DNA of 64,000 nt. Origin: Viscum album (Eukaryota > Streptophyta > Magnoliopsida > Santalales > Viscaceae). Positions 49,600 through 62,971 of this stretch are shown here, piece after piece. Below the pieces are notes generated by a model. That model searched no databases. It worked only from the letters and a program-made list of their open reading frames with translations, and was not told the origin of the DNA. The DNA lies in NCBI GenBank assembly GCA_963277665.1, contig OY728136.1, forward strand, positions 1,977,300,576 to 1,977,364,575, given 5' to 3'. Each line of letters begins with the position of its first letter. Position 1 is the first letter of the stretch. A program made the translations under genes and the position numbers.

Positions 49600-50100
49600 A
49601 TATATCAATAAAATACAGATGAATGGAATTGGACTATTGTTAAGGCTATCCTTAAGTATATAAGGGAAAAAAGATATATTAATAGTGTATGGAGGATATT
49701 GAGGGTGAGTAATCAGGGGTTATATAGATGCAAGATTTAGATAGATTAGAATGATCTATAGTCACATTCTGGATATATATATTTTCTCAATAGAGGAGCT
49801 GTGAGCTGGAGAAGTTCAAAGAAACCAATTGTCGCTAATTCTATAGTGTATTCTGAGTGTATTACAGCTTTATATGTAGCTAAGAAATCTATATGGATTC
49901 ACAAATTTTTTCTAGAGCTTGATTAGGTTCTTAGTAGTAAAGATATTATCATAGTTAACTATGATAACATTAAAGAGGTGGCTATTATTTCAAAATTTAT
50001 TGTCACACAAAGGAAAATGAACATACTTTGTAAGTCTCATTTTCCTGAGGTATTTTTATGAATGATTTATTGTTTTAGTGAGAATAGTATATATAGAAGA
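49600..50100 (+). pseudogene. Copia RNase H, decayed
   Basis: Pieces read HSGYIYFLNRGAVSWRSSKK, PIVANSIVYSECITAL and AKKSIWIHKFFLEL, as in copia RNase H with the catalytic Glu of the S-x-x-E-A-E block kept as SEC. KMNILCKSHFPEV follows, where relatives have H-I-x-x-x-x-H-F-I-R. Confidence 0.82.
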
Positions 50101-50196
50101 AAATGTGGTAGACCCATTGACTCAGGATTTTTCTTAGAATAGGCATGAGTATCATGTGAGAGCTAGTGGGTTGAAATTTGTTGTCACTTGGATCTA

Positions 50197-50209
50197 ATAA
50201 AAGTGGGAA
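50197..50209 (+). other. Copia polypurine tract
   Basis: The purine-rich aataaaagtggga lies just before the right LTR start at 50212. It is in the position and form (AAGTGGGA) usual for plant copia elements. Confidence 0.75.
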
Positions 50210-50211
50210 TC

Positions 50212-51480
50212 TATTAGAGTCGGTTCCCTAGAACCTAATTTTTTAGTAATTGATTAAATGTTTTCATTTTTAATGATGTTTTCCTATCCCATGAATATTA
50301 TTCCTCTATATGACATTTGTTTGTGATTATGTCCTAAGAATATATGTTTGAGATTCCATAACATTTCCTTATTATAATGATAACCTTGAGGTTTCATGAT
50401 AGTGCTTTTAAATTTAGTTCCATGGCTAGATTATATTTTCTTACAGGAGATAGGTGATATAGTCTATCATGTGTATGAGGATCATAAGACATTGATACAC
50501 CATCTCATGTTGTTAATCATCAGTAATCTCCAACATATGAGGTTATGAGAATAGACCCACCAATAATAAATCAATATTTTCATGTGTCATTGGATGTCAT
50601 ATTAATTGACATGTGTATTGATCCTTATACATTAATATTATCATTAATGGATATTATGACTAATGTACTTTGATAAATTGAGAAAATTATGACGACATAT
50701 AATTATGGTGAGTTAGGATACATTTGGTGTGTCGCAATTGATATTACATTAATAGATAATGTGAGAAATTATTTAATTATTATATACCTTGATGGGAGTT
50801 GATATCTTAGGGCCTTTGATGGAAATGGAACTGCCTAGATAAATCCTTGGCCATGGTGTTCAGTGGGTGAGTTCATTTCTAGAATGTCAAATAAAAATAC
50901 TTTGAACAGATAGGTTGATGCAACTGATATGAAACCTACTTGATTTTAGATATTGGATAAAGGAATTATATTACATGATAATTTTTTTAAGTGGTTATAT
51001 TTCATTTATATATTAACTTCTTCCTCTGTGTAAGATTTAGAATTTTTTTGGACTCTAACCTTGGGTTTAGGTGGTTATGTCTAATACCACTAAAAAATAA
51101 TCCTAGATGGTCACTCACTAAGTTTATCTGCAATCTCAATTAAATTCATGTATTGATTTTAATAATATTTTTGTGTTAATATCCAAAATTTAATCACAAT
51201 CTATTCAAAAGAATGAGTGAGTAAAATAATCATAATAATAAATATTTTTTTAAAGGTTCAGTGAATATAATATCTATTATATTTATCATAAAATAATACA
51301 ATGACATTTATTTATTAAATAAGTATACATTATTCTAGGATCGATAAATGTTGATGAAGGAAAGTGGAACATGATTAATCATCCTATAGAGAATTTTATA
51401 AATGATATTTATTTATATTACCAAATTTTTTTGTATCTAAAGTGATTAACAATAATGTTATTATTTTTATTAGACATGGG
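50212..51480 (+). repeat. 3' LTR of copia, first part
   Basis: Collinear with 42650 to about 43900. Homology fades near 51470-51490. The remainder of the LTR is at 62745-62971, after gypsy-2. Confidence 0.8.
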
Positions 51481-51606
51481 TTCAATTAAAAAAATTTAAG
51501 GTTGGAAAGGTATTGTGTGTAATTTTCTGACACTAAACCTTCCATTTTAAATATCAAATTATAAAACTTTCCAAAATCACTATTTTTTTAATCAACAGAT
51601 ATACAG
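51481..51606. other. Extra sequence left of gypsy-2
   Basis: About 126 bp lie between the point where copia LTR homology stops and the gypsy-2 LTR. It has no counterpart in the other copia LTR. See also 62461-62744. Confidence 0.5.
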
Positions 51607-54264
51607 AGTGACGTCCCGAACATAGATTCCACTCAATAGTTTCCCCAAGCCTATTGGACCCATGGCCTTAAGTGTATCTCCCCAAATGCTAGAGTCTGTC
51701 GAATAGCAATCATGACCTAGGGTGTCTCCATGGGGAGACTATTCCCTCACTACTAGAGTGTAGAGAAGTGATAAATATAAACAAAAGTAAATAGCGATAG
51801 CAATATAACTAAATAGTGAAAGTAGAGAAAAGTGATAAATAGGAAAGGCTAATGATAATTGAATCAACTGAAATAACATAAAATTACTAATGATGGTATT
51901 TCATGTAACTTGAAAATTAGAAAATATGGATACAAGATATCAGGCATAACATGTTCCACAAAAGTATAAGTAAATAGAATGACTATCCAAATCATTCCAA
52001 GATCCGGCTCGGTTATATGCTATCAATATCCATCCTAAACAGCAAGAAATCAAGTGATAATGTAGTATACTTCCCTTTTTCAACACCTACAAAAATTTAA
52101 TCTTCAACTAGTACCAAATAGCACCAGGAGAGGGTGTGAGATACATCTTAGTGTTTCACTACCAAAAATATCTATAATATCTAGCCTATGTAATGGAAAT
52201 TTAATAGTTTTAAAGAAAGAATATATAAATTAAATAAGTACAATGTAAATAAATACCCAATTACCAGTTTTAGTCCTCATCTGGTGTCTGAAAATGTAAC
52301 CAGTTCATTATTTTATGGTTACTAGTTAATAAATAAGTCACATGTTACCAATAGTGAAGGTTCCAAGATGTATCAGGTAAACCTATAATGATATTTAATA
52401 ATGGAGTTCCAAGTTAATAACCATGGAAACATAGACCTCTAGGGTTTCCAACTCAGTGATAATTATAGCCTAAATAAGGGTAATAATTTAATCCACAGAG
52501 CATAGTCCAGGGCATTCCACAATGAGATACCTACAGAGTCCAAGGAGTTCATCCAAGGTAAAATGGGGCTAAGCAATGACTGGGCCTGATGGGATTTAAC
52601 CATGAAACCTACTTGTCAATGATAGATCCAAGGAGTGTATCCAAGTAATCCTTTAATAATATTTAATATATCCAGTGATTTCATACTATGAATCCAAGAA
52701 TAGGAAAGGATTAGGCTCCATGTGGGTTTCAACCAAGGAAAGACACATCCTTGAATCGAAATGGGGTTCCCGAGTGCTCAAGGCATTCCATATGGAATCC
52801 ATGGAGATCCCAAGTTAGGACACTCCTATTTTGTTAATGCATTAATATATAATTTCAATTGGTTCAATCATTTCCATTCATTAGTGTGACAAGGCCAAGT
52901 AGCATGAAACCCTTTTATCAAGTCATAATTAATTGATGAATCCACGTGGTTCAAGCCTTTCCTTTCATTAGTGTGATAACTACAAGTAGCAGGCAACCAT
53001 TATTAAATGCATTTAAGGAATATTCAATAATTAAGGTTTCCTCCATAACCTTCCACCAACATGGAAGGGGTGCTATGGACATGCAACCAAACATTCGTTT
53101 ATATCTACTAAGGCAAAATCCTATACTTAATATACATTCCAATTTCCTTTTAACATCAGTTTGTCAATTGAAACACTTAACATAGGTGGGAAAAGTGGTG
53201 AGAATACATGTTACTTTCTATTATGTGATTCACAATATAAATTCAATCCATTTAACATAGAAAATATTACCCTTAGGAATGTCACGTCAAGGCACCCCCA
53301 AACGATGGCTCAAACGTATCAAAACATTAAAACGATAGTTATGGCATAACATCCTAAATGGGATGGATGGAGTAATGGTTATAACCACTAATAACTAATC
53401 ACATATTTGGAAATAGAATAACCATATGGTTCTAATGATTATAATCATGGAATATAAATTCAATAAATAGCATCTGATGAAATTGGTGGGGCCCACACGA
53501 CAATTCCAAATTTGATGAACTTGGGGATGAGTTATAGACTACCCACATTGGGCTCATACAACTCTAAAAATATAGTATTAGCCTATAATTTGTTGGGGTT
53601 AGAGTAAATATGATTAAAAGGGGAAATTTTTGACACATTGATAACTCGGTCATGAGCAATAGAGATGAAGAATGGCTCAAATGAACATAAGTACTTATCG
53701 TTGTGCATCCAACATGATAAACGGAAGCTCGATCGGATCCCGAATAAAGTAGATCTCTTTATCCCTACCTTAGGCCTTAAGAATGATCCAAAATTAGAGG
53801 AAAGGAGGATTATCCCATGGGAAATCATATTAGAGAGGAAGGAGGAGCTTAATTAGATCATTAAGTGAAAAAGGTAAAATTAACCAAAACATAGCATGTG
53901 TACAGTTTGTTCACATGGTTTGACAAACTGTGAAAAAACCATTCATGGGTACCAAGAGAGGAGTGGCACAAGTATGGTTAGGCTACATGTTTAGGGAAAC
54001 CATGTGCTAACTGTGTGATATGACTCTATCCAAAAATGCAGACCATACACATTGTTAGATCTAACCATGCTGGCTACCATAAAAGTTTTCTTTAACTATA
54101 TAAAAGGGCCATTTTTTTCTAAAAGATAGGTTTCAGGCTTCGAAATGTCCCTGAAAACCCTCCAAGCCTTCTCTAACTCATTAGGAATTCATATTTGGTC
54201 TGAAATGAATAATTATATTATAATTTAAAGGACCCATATCTGAGTGAAAAAAATGGTTCTTACA
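51607..54264 (-). repeat. 3' LTR of gypsy-2
   Basis: Homologous along its length to 59798-62460, at roughly 75-85% identity by eye. The left edge is near gtgacgtcccgaac and the right edge is ggttcttaca. In complement it starts TGTAAGAACC. The first bases at the left edge are uncertain by two positions. Open frames at 52946-53856 lie inside this LTR and are not genes. Confidence 0.85.
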
Positions 54265-54278
54265 GTCTTCCCCCATAA
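54265..54278 (-). other. gypsy-2 polypurine tract
   Basis: The complement reads TTATGGGGGAAGAC directly before the LTR start TGTAAGAACC. Confidence 0.85.
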
Positions 54279-54392
54279 GTGAACTCATCCCAAATTTCAC
54301 CTTCCATGGGTAGATAAAACTTTTTATGGGAATAGCCTTATCCATTGGGCATGTATGTTAGCCTCCCACTCCCAAGTCTCATCCTTCACATT

Positions 54393-54740
54393 CTATTGTT
54401 GCCATAATACATGTACTAGAGGGATAGACCAGCCTCGGAGAGCCTTCATGCTCCAGCCAATGATGCATATTAGATACTCCTTAAATTTTTCATCAACATC
54501 TAACTCAACTTCCTTGGTATCAAGTGTATGTGAAGGGTCATTATGATATTGGTGTAGTTTTGAAACATGTAAGACATCATGCATGGAATGGTACCTCTAA
54601 GGTAGTAGAAACTGATAGGCTTCCTACCCTACTCTCTTTAGAATCTCAAATGGCCCTATGTAATGAGGAAACAACTTCCATTGTTTTCATAACCATTTAT
54701 ACCCTAGCCTCAGTGATACCTAAAGGAAAACATGATACCT
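54393..54740 (-). pseudogene. gypsy-2 integrase C-terminus and chromodomain
   Basis: A 63-codon minus-strand open piece begins MHDVLHVSKLHQYHNDPSHT, the conserved V-H-D-V-F-H-V-S-x-L segment at the end of integrase. It runs into ALRGWSIPLVHVLWQQ, the chromodomain pattern of chromoviruses. Decayed at both ends. Confidence 0.82.
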
Positions 54741-54899
54741 GACCTCAAACTCTAGAGGTCATCAATGGTGATCAGCATAAGATTTCTATCTTGACTAAGC
54801 AATAGTCATATGATTTTTCATCAGCTAAACTTCTCTAAAGTCTCCTAAATGAAATGAGTACCTAGTAAAGATTCCTCACCTAACTCTAGATAGAACATG

Positions 54900-55560
54900 T
54901 GTGAATAGTATGGCCTACCATACAAGGCCTCAAAAGGATCCATATGGATTGTCTCTTGGAATATATTATTATAGGAAAACTCAATGTGAGGGATATTCTT
55001 ATTCCAAGAACTGCTAAAATAAAGGACACATTATCAGAACAAGTCCTCTAAAACCTGTATTGTTTTTTCCTATTATTCGCCAGTCTAAGGGTGAAAAACT
55101 ATGATTATAAGTGACTCTATCCTCATAGAATCTAGAAATCCTTTCCAAAACTACGACATGAAATGAGAGTCCCTATCTGAAATGATATTGTGAGGGACCC
55201 CATGTAATTGTATGATATCACAGACATATAGTCTTCCCATCTCATCTAATGAGAAAGTCTCTTGAATTGGAATGAAGTGGGGTACTTTTTTTATTCGGTC
55301 AATAACCACCCATAAAACATTTCTATCCCTTGGTGACCTAGGTAAGCTGACTATGAAATCTATAGAAATATCTTCCCATTTCCATTATAGGAAAGGAAGC
55401 TGCTATAGAAATCTTATAGGTCTCTGTTTCTCTTCCTTCACCTACTGACAGGTGAAACACCTATTGATAAATCCTACAATCTGACAATTCATCTCAGGCC
55501 ACCAACACTACCATCGCATATCTTGATACATCTTAGAGATACCTGGATGAACTTCCCACT
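54900..55560 (-). pseudogene. gypsy-2 integrase, decayed
   Basis: The zinc part near 55441-55480 reads GFINRCFTCQ then a stop. The core near 55180-55340 reads VLWVVIDRIKKVPHFIPIQE, MGRLYVCDIIQLHGVPHNII and SDRDSHFM, keeping the second catalytic Asp. A VFHPQTGE relic near 55080 marks the region of the catalytic Glu. Stops and frame breaks are scattered through the domain. Confidence 0.85.
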
Positions 55561-55859
55561 GAGAATAATGGGACTCAAACATCAACTCCTCTATCATATC
55601 ATTAGGAACCTAGAAATTCCCATGAATAAGAAGTATTTTATCTCTATCCATAGACCAATCTGGGATAGGTTATCTCCTGATATACACTCATAGAGAACCA
55701 AGCCCTCAGGATCTGAAAAATTGTCTACCCTTTACCTTCTAAAGGATAGAAGAGGTAACTATAAAAGATGATAGGTAAGACAACTTGTGACTATCATGAA
55801 ACTCCATATGAATCTCAGACAAGAGGGACATTAACTTCCATTTATCACTCACTTCATGC

Positions 55860-56290
55860 ATGACCTGTGATTTTGTTTTCTAACTCAGTGCATCTGCAAC
55901 CACATTTCCCTTCCCATGCATCTAAGAAATCTCAAAATAAAATTATTGTAGATATTTGACCCATATTCACTATCTAAGGTTCAATTCACACTATTAAAAT
56001 ATATATTTAAGGGTCTTGTGGTCTGTGTACTCAACAAAGAACTCACCTAATAGATAAAGTCTCTAGCAACGTAAGGCATAGAAAACTCCTGCTAGCTCAA
56101 GGTCATGCTTCCGGTAATTTTCTCATGAGGCCTCAATTTCCAATATATGTACACAAAGAATCTATACTAATATATCATCACTTCTTCTATTCCAATTCCA
56201 TATTCATCATAGAATATTTTATAACCTATTATTGGATTTGGAAGAGTCAGAATATGTGCTGTCACAAGACTCCCTTTCAGCTTCTTAAAG
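55860..56290 (-). pseudogene. gypsy-2 RNase H, decayed
   Basis: The minus strand reads LELAGVFYALRC, LYLLGEFFVEYTDHKTLKYI and GKGNVVADALS, matching chromovirus RNase H. The Asp of TDH is retained. Stops interrupt it. Confidence 0.8.
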
Positions 56291-56399
56291 TCATTCTCGC
56301 AAGATTCTAACCACATGAACTTGACAGCATTATTTTTAAGACTTGTGAGAGGTGAAGAAAGGTATGAAAATCCATGTATGAAATGTCAGTAATATCCTA

Positions 56400-57060
56400 C
56401 TATCCCAAAGAAACTTTGTATATCAAACACGTTCTTGGGATGATCCCATGAATCTATAGCGCTAACCTTTTTAGGGTCAATAGATATACCTAATTCTGAG
56501 ATAATATAACCCAAGAAGTGAAACTTTTCGATCCATAAGTTCCACTTAGAAAGTTTGGAATAAATATGATGTTCTCTCAGTGTAGTTAAAATGATCTCAA
56601 TCTATTTTTCATGGTCACTACAAGTGTGAGAATACAACAAGATGTCGGCCACAAATACTATGGAAAACAACCCAAATAAAGGTGGAAACCCATATTCAAC
56701 AGAGCCATTAAAATGGTGGGCACATTAATAATACCAAACAGCATAACAAGTTACTCATATAGACCATATATTCTACAAAAAGTTGTAAAAGGTGTGTCTA
56801 ATGGCCTTAATCACACCTAATGATTACCCGATCTCGATTTGATCTTAGAAAAGACCCTTCCTCCCTAGAGTTGGTCAAAGAGATCATCTATTCGATGTAG
56901 TTAATACCGATTCATGACTGTAATCTTATTCAACCATCTATAATCCATGCATAGACTTAAGTTATGTCTTCCTTCTTGGTGAAAATAATGGGAAACCCCC
57001 AAGAGGATGTATAGGTCTGTATAATGCCTTTGGAATCTAGATCCTCTAAATACCACATGA
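56400..57060 (-). pseudogene. gypsy-2 reverse transcriptase, decayed
   Basis: LSLCMDYRWLNKITVMNRY lies near 56925-56960 and HRIDDLFDQL near 56880. The catalytic box near 56620-56660 reads VFVADILLYS, so the first Asp of the F-I-D-D motif is Ala. Several stops are present. Confidence 0.82.
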
Positions 57061-57240
57061 GCTCCTAGAGATCAGTAGGTTCCATATTATATAGAGGAAT
57101 GGACATTGGAGATACTCTTAGAAAAAGCTTGATTGTAAACGTTTCCTATCTCTTAGAAGGTAAGCTAGAAAATTCATCAGGATAACATCCCTAAAATGAT
57201 CCACTACTGGATAGAAATCAGCTTGATGTAATCCATGATC

Positions 57241-57704
57241 CTACATGAATAGATTGAAGATCTGAGTAGTCACTCTACCCATCACATGATGCTTTAGTCC
57301 TACTCTACCTTCCTGTACATCCCACTCACACTTATGTAGATAACTACTACCCTCTGGTGATGTAAATGATACCCTTTGATGATAGTAGTCTAAAAACCAT
57401 GATACTGAACCAACCAATCCATCTTGGGAATGACATTGATACTTGTCATCTTGATAATGAAGAGGTTTCATAACAAAGGGAAACTACCTACCTCAAGGGG
57501 ATAGTCCCTACACTGGTTTATTCCCTCTGACTGTATTCCCAATGGTGTATCTAGGGTCATTACACCACAATAATATTGCATCTCAAGCCCGAGACTTTCC
57601 ACTATAGATACATATATAAAAGAGTTCAAAGAACCTATATCAAATAAAGTATACACAATAGTAGATACCACTAGAATATAACCTCGTACTATAGATGGTC
57701 CCAT
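57241..57704 (-). pseudogene. gypsy-2 protease, decayed
   Basis: Two overlapping minus-strand open pieces. The first (57468-57704) reads RGYILVVSTIVYTLFDIGSL then NSFIYVSIVESLGLEM, with the active-site D-S/T-G changed to DIG. The same Ser/Thr-to-Ile change is seen in the Tekay-like element. The second (57241-57471) has a SWFLDYYHQRVSFTSPEG segment like D-W-L...V-x-F. The pieces are in different frames, so a frameshift separates them. Confidence 0.8.
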
Positions 57705-57889
57705 ATCCTAATCCTCAAGTAGTGGGTAAAAATCATGCATCTGGCCTGATCCATGGTCATATACAACAGCTGGACTGCCACGATCATAACTTCCCTGATA
57801 GTTCTTCATGTGATCAGGGGTATGGCTACCATAGCCATGACCTCCTCCTCTTCTAGACTTGTTAGTGTTATTCTAAATCCCCTCCTGAC

Positions 57890-59010
57890 ACTATGCAAAA
57901 AAACCCTCTTCTGAAGGTGGAGCTGGAACTAATCCTTTCCCACTCAAAGCTGCTGGAAAGGTCTTGTAGAACCTCTAAAGATTTCCCTTATGGATACAAG
58001 CCTGACACTCCATTGGGTCTCTATCACAATGAGGATTTATGTTCCATCATATTCCACACTGATGACACACCATGGAGCCATCAAAATGGGCAATCCGGTT
58101 CTCACTACCTTGATGAGAAACCTCAAGGGAACATTTCCTACCACCAAGAGAACTATTGGACTGCTGCAAAACTGATCCTCTATGCCAGGTACTATTGCAT
58201 TCCCTCATGTTGTGCTAAGTGACAAGAACATGACTGACTATTTCAAAAAAAATTAGCTAGTCGAAATACATTCACCTACGTACATATGGCATACTAGATC
58301 CCATCCTCAAAGCATCTAGCACATTAAATTTCATCACCAGCTAGAAGCAGTGAAAACCATTGTAACTCCGTGAAACACACTGAATATTCCATAACTGACA
58401 TAGAACCCTGCTCGAGATGCATGAACTCTCTAGATATATTGGATCTTAATGTTTTAGTAAAGAACTAATCATAAAAGGTAGTCTAGAAATCAACCCCTAA
58501 CGTGCCCTGATGACGACTGGATTGGGTAATCACATCCCGCCAGTGTTTGGATAAATCCCAAAGCATGTATATGGAAAGCTTGGCCCCTTGATCTAGAGGT
58601 GTCTACAGATGTTTAAAGATATATAGGGTGTCCTCTATCTAAGGATCAACAACCTTTAGACTTCCATACCCTAATACATTATGAGGATACTTCTGTTGGA
58701 ACCCACAAGTCAGATTAGCCATCATAGGTGCAGATCATGGATCCCCATGCATGGACTGTATCAAACGTAGTAAACTATCACGGACATGGGAATCAGTTCT
58801 CGAATCAAGTATAGAAGGCAGTTCCTCAAGTGGAACTCTTAGAGTTAAGACAAGTAGATCAGGACCCACCACATCTGGATTATAGTCATCTCCACCTTCC
58901 TAGCATACAACATGAGGACATCATGGTGGCATTGGTCTATAAATCCCAAGAACATGACTCAAAAAAACATAGAAGAAGATATATATCGTCATTAGCGGAA
59001 TACGAACAAG
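57890..59010 (-). pseudogene. gypsy-2 gag, decayed
   Basis: A zinc-knuckle relic at 58026-58067 reads CHQCGI.WNINPHC in complement, keeping all three Cys but with Asn for the His and a stop inside. It is followed by protease as expected. The capsid part was not traced in detail. Plus-strand open frames at 57893-58222 and 58830-59024 are shadows of this region. Confidence 0.65.
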
Positions 59011-59784
59011 GAAAGTCTCACTAACCAAGGTATATTACCCCAACTAACCACTTAGATGTCTAGTTATCAGTAAGTTCTCAAGTATAAGTTTAATTTCATT
59101 TTGCATTTAATTACTAGGTTTACTCATTTACCTTTAATAAATAAGAAAATATGGGATAAGGATGTGAAACCATTTCATATTATAAGTCATTTCTCACTTT
59201 ATAAAGGATAGTCATTCCCATTGAATCAGTTCCCATACACCTTATTAATGAAAATGAAACCAATTTATTTATATCGTAATGGATCGAATTAGTAAATTAC
59301 TAATCCTAACCCATGAGGGCCCATACACCTCATGAATTTAGATAGGAAATCACTTAATTATGACCAATAGTAATATAAGAATAATCAAACTATCACAGCA
59401 TCACTCAAAAATCACATTCATATCAAGAAATTAAAGTATTGAAATTCACCTATATGGCATGGAAATATGCATGACATGTGAATTATAGGTTCCTATAATG
59501 ATTCATGTAACAATGTTACTTACCCTCATCTCATTAGGCTATGGATGAAAAGAAATTCTCAATGAGAGTAATGATAATAACCACAACACAACATGTGCAT
59601 CACCCAATGATGAAAAAATTTCAAATGTAATAGGAAAAAATATAACAACATTTATAATTTAGGTAACTCATATTTTCCCTCGAACATGGGTTCCTGACAC
59701 CCAAGTCTATCTTATAACCATGTTCCAAATGTTTCTAATCTTTAATTTGTTGTCTCCAAATAGTAAATCAAGAAGGTAACCTCC

Positions 59785-59795
59785 CTTAATACCAA
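59785..59795 (-). other. gypsy-2 primer-binding site
   Basis: The complement reads TTGGTATTAAG two bases after the LTR end, a decayed TTGGTATCAGAG. It is set the same way relative to the LTR end (ca-aattggtat) as in the Tekay-like element. Confidence 0.75.
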
Positions 59796-59797
59796 TT

Positions 59798-62460
59798 TGT
59801 GATGTCCTGGACCCGAATTCCACTTAATAGGTGACCCAAGCTCGGTGGACCATATGTCCTCAAGCACATCTCCCCAAACACTAGAGGCCGATGACTAGTA
59901 GTGAGGGCCTATTGTGTGTTTGTGGGGAGAATATTCCCTCATTACCCGAGTGTATCAAAGTGGATAAATATAAATATAGGTAAATAGTATAATAAATATA
60001 AGTAAATAGAATAAGAAAACAAAAGTGATAAATAGTCAAGGATAACGATAACTGAATCAACAAGAATAACATACAATAACTGGTGATGATTTTCCATGTT
60101 AATAGAAAACTGGAAAAAATGGATACAAGATATCAGGAATAACATGTTCCTCAAAAGTATAATGAAATTGAAAGACTATCCAAAGCATCTTGAGCTTTGG
60201 CACAGTCATCTGGTATCAAGCTCCATCCTAAACAACAATAAATCAAGTGTTCAAAGAAGTATGCTTCCTTTGGTCAACACCTCCAAACATGTAATCTACC
60301 CCAGGTATGAAACAGGACCCAGAGAGGGTGTGAGATAAAACTCAATGGGCCTCCAAAAATGGTTTATATAATATAAAACCCGTGTAATTTAAATGTAACA
60401 GTGTGCAAGCATGCATATATAAAGTAAACTAGTACAATGTAACTAAATACTCAAGTACCTGCTTCATCCCTCAGCTGGTGTCTAAACATGTATCCAGTTT
60501 AATATTGGATGGTTTCTAGTTTATAAATAAGTCACATGTTGAAAATAGTGAAGGTTCAAATATATAACAAGGAAACCTATAATGATATTTAATAATGGAG
60601 TTCCAAGGTAAGAACCTAGGAAATGTAGACCTCAAGGGTCAAAAACGTAGTAATAATTATATCATATCGAAGCGTAAGAGTGTAATCCAAGGAGCATAGT
60701 CTAAGTTATTCTAGAATGAGATGCCTACTAAGGCCAAGGAGTTCATCCAATGTTTAATGGGGCTATGAAATGAATGGATCTATTGGGGGTTAACCCTGGA
60801 ACCTACTTTTCAATGTTGGATCCAAGGAGTGTATCCAAACCATCCTATAATAATATTTAATGGTTCCTACGATGTGATACTGGGCATCTAGGAATAGATG
60901 ATGATTATATTCTATGTGGGTTTCAACTAAGGAAAGATACATCCTTGAATCAGAATGGGGTTCTTGAGTTATCAAGGCATTACCTATGGAATCCAAGGTG
61001 AGATCGAGTCAGGAAACTCCTATTTTGATAATGAAGTCATATATAATTTCAATTGGTTTAATCCTTTCCTTTCATTATTGTGATAAGTCCCAGTGTCATG
61101 AAACCCTTTAATCAATCCATAATTAATTTATGAATCCACTTGGTTCAAGGATTTCCATAAATTAGTGAGGCAAGGCCTAGAATCCGGAAACCATTATTAA
61201 ATACATTTAAGGCGTATTCAATAATTAAGGTTCACTCAGTTACCTTCCATCAACATGGAAGGGGTGCTATAGACATGCAACCAAACATTCATTTATATCT
61301 ACTTAGTAAAAGTCATATACTTAGTATACTTTCCAATTTCCTTTTAACATTAGTTTATCAATTGAATCACTTACCTTATGTGGGTCAAGTAGTGAGCATA
61401 CATGGTAATTTCCATTATTTTATTCACAATATAAAATCAATCCATTTAATATAGAAAATATATCCCTGAGGAATTTCAGGCCAATACACACCTGAACAGT
61501 GTCTTAATTATGTTAAAACACTAAAAAGATAATTTTGGCATAACATCCTACATGGGATAGATGAAGTCATGGGTTTAATCACTAACAACTAATCACATAT
61601 TTGGAAATAGAATAACCATATGGTTCTAATGGGTCGAAGTATGGCATATAAATTCAATAATTGGCACCTAATGAAATCGATGGGGCCTACATGACAATTC
61701 CAAAATCGATGAACTTGATGGATGAGTTATAGACCACCCTCATTAGGCTCGTACGACTCTCCTCCTCCAGCATTATATAATGATATTTCATGGATTGGAG
61801 TAGATAAAAGAATAAGGGATAAATTCTCACACCTATATAACAAGGTTGAGAGCAAGAGAGATGAAGAACGATTCAGACGGACTCAAGTACTTATTGTTGC
61901 ACATCCAACATGATGAATGGAAGATCTATCAGATCTTGGATGAAGAACATCTATTGATCCCTACATTAGGACTTCAAAATAATCCAAAATGAGAGGAAAG
62001 AAGGCTAATCCTGTGGGAAATAAGATTAGGGAGGAATGAGGATCTTAATTAGATAATTAAGGGTAAAATGGTAAAATTACCCAAAACATAGCCTATGTAT
62101 GTTTTTTCCCCATGGTTTGACAAACCATGAACAAATCATGCATGACTACCTAAAGAATAGGTAAACTAGCATGGTTAGGTCATACAGTTAGGGTAACCAT
62201 GCACTAACTATTCAAGATGGATCTATTCGAAAATGCAGACCATTTGCATGGTTAGATCTTACCATGCGACATACCTGCATGGTTTTCTCTAACCATGCGA
62301 AAAGCCCAATTTTCCCCAAAATATGGGTTCTGGGCTAGGAAAAATCCCTAGAAACCCCTAGAACCTTCTCTAACTCATTAAAAATTCATGTTTGGTCCAA
62401 AATAAAGAATTAGACAAAATTTAAAGGATTCTTACCTTAGTGAAAACCCATGTTCTTACA
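59798..62460 (-). repeat. 5' LTR of gypsy-2
   Basis: Partner of 51607-54264. Begins tgtgatgtcctgg on the plus strand and ends ccatgttcttaca. The open frames within it are chance. Confidence 0.85.
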
Positions 62461-62744
62461 GAGAGAGCTTATTTAAATCTCTAGAGAGAGATTAATGGAT
62501 CTAGTGTGCTCTCCTATCCTTTTATATCAATATATTGAGATAAAATCAAGATTTATTACTCTTTAATAATAATTCTACAACAATCAACCACAAATAATTC
62601 AATCAGTCAGGATCGGATGCGCTAGAATTAAATGACTCTAAGGTGACATTTAAAGATTTTGGTGCATTTTTTGATCACTTATATAGGGATTCATCACTTG
62701 GATTCTGTAATTAAATGTTTTTATGATGAGATCTAATCAACCTG
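62461..62744. other. Extra sequence right of gypsy-2
   Basis: About 284 bp have no counterpart in the left copia LTR. It starts gagagagcttatttaaatc and holds a ctctagagagag palindrome. With 51481-51606 it would form a unit of about 410 bp if gypsy-2 is removed. Confidence 0.5.
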
Positions 62745-62971
62745 GTCATAATATAAAACAAAAAGGTTGAGATAATTCCAAATCTAATTATAAATTAATT
62801 ATAAATTAGAAGTTAAGATCCTCATATTATGGTTCCATAATTTTTATTGGTCAAATAATATATGTTTTTCATTGGAAATAACATTTTTTATCATGTGTAT
62901 AAATGATTACATATAAATCAAGACTGAAATAAAAGTTTTTTATACCATTCAAGGAACGTCTTCTGCACCCA
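62745..62971 (+). repeat. 3' LTR of copia, last part
   Basis: Matches left LTR 43898-44103: aattc.aaatcta, taagatcctc.tatt, tttttattggtcaa, ataccattcaagg.ac and further words. The end at caccca is followed by GAATG, the presumed target duplication. Confidence 0.8.

Larger units (their letters stand above)
51607..62460 (-). mobile_element. gypsy-2: chromovirus inserted in the copia 3' LTR, 10.85 kb
   Basis: Two LTRs of about 2.66 kb flank a 5.5-kb internal region with primer site, gag, protease, reverse transcriptase, RNase H, integrase and chromodomain in order on the minus strand. Flanking bases CAGAG (51604-51608) and GAGAG (62461-62465) match at four of five positions if the left edge is moved two bases. 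It is the top layer of the three-layer nest. LTR divergence is large, so even this layer is old. Confidence 0.88.
42650..62971 (+). mobile_element. Ty1/copia element interrupted by gypsy-2
   Basis: Plus-strand order is LTR, degenerate primer site, long leader, gag, protease, integrase, reverse transcriptase, RNase H, polypurine tract, LTR. Integrase before reverse transcriptase is the defining copia order. The 3' LTR is split by gypsy-2 and some extra sequence. The element sits inside the gag of gypsy-3. All genes are pseudogenes. Confidence 0.85.

Noticed and set aside
52946..53856. Several open frames of about 60-80 codons
   Set aside because: They fall entirely inside the gypsy-2 3' LTR and are not kept in the other LTR.
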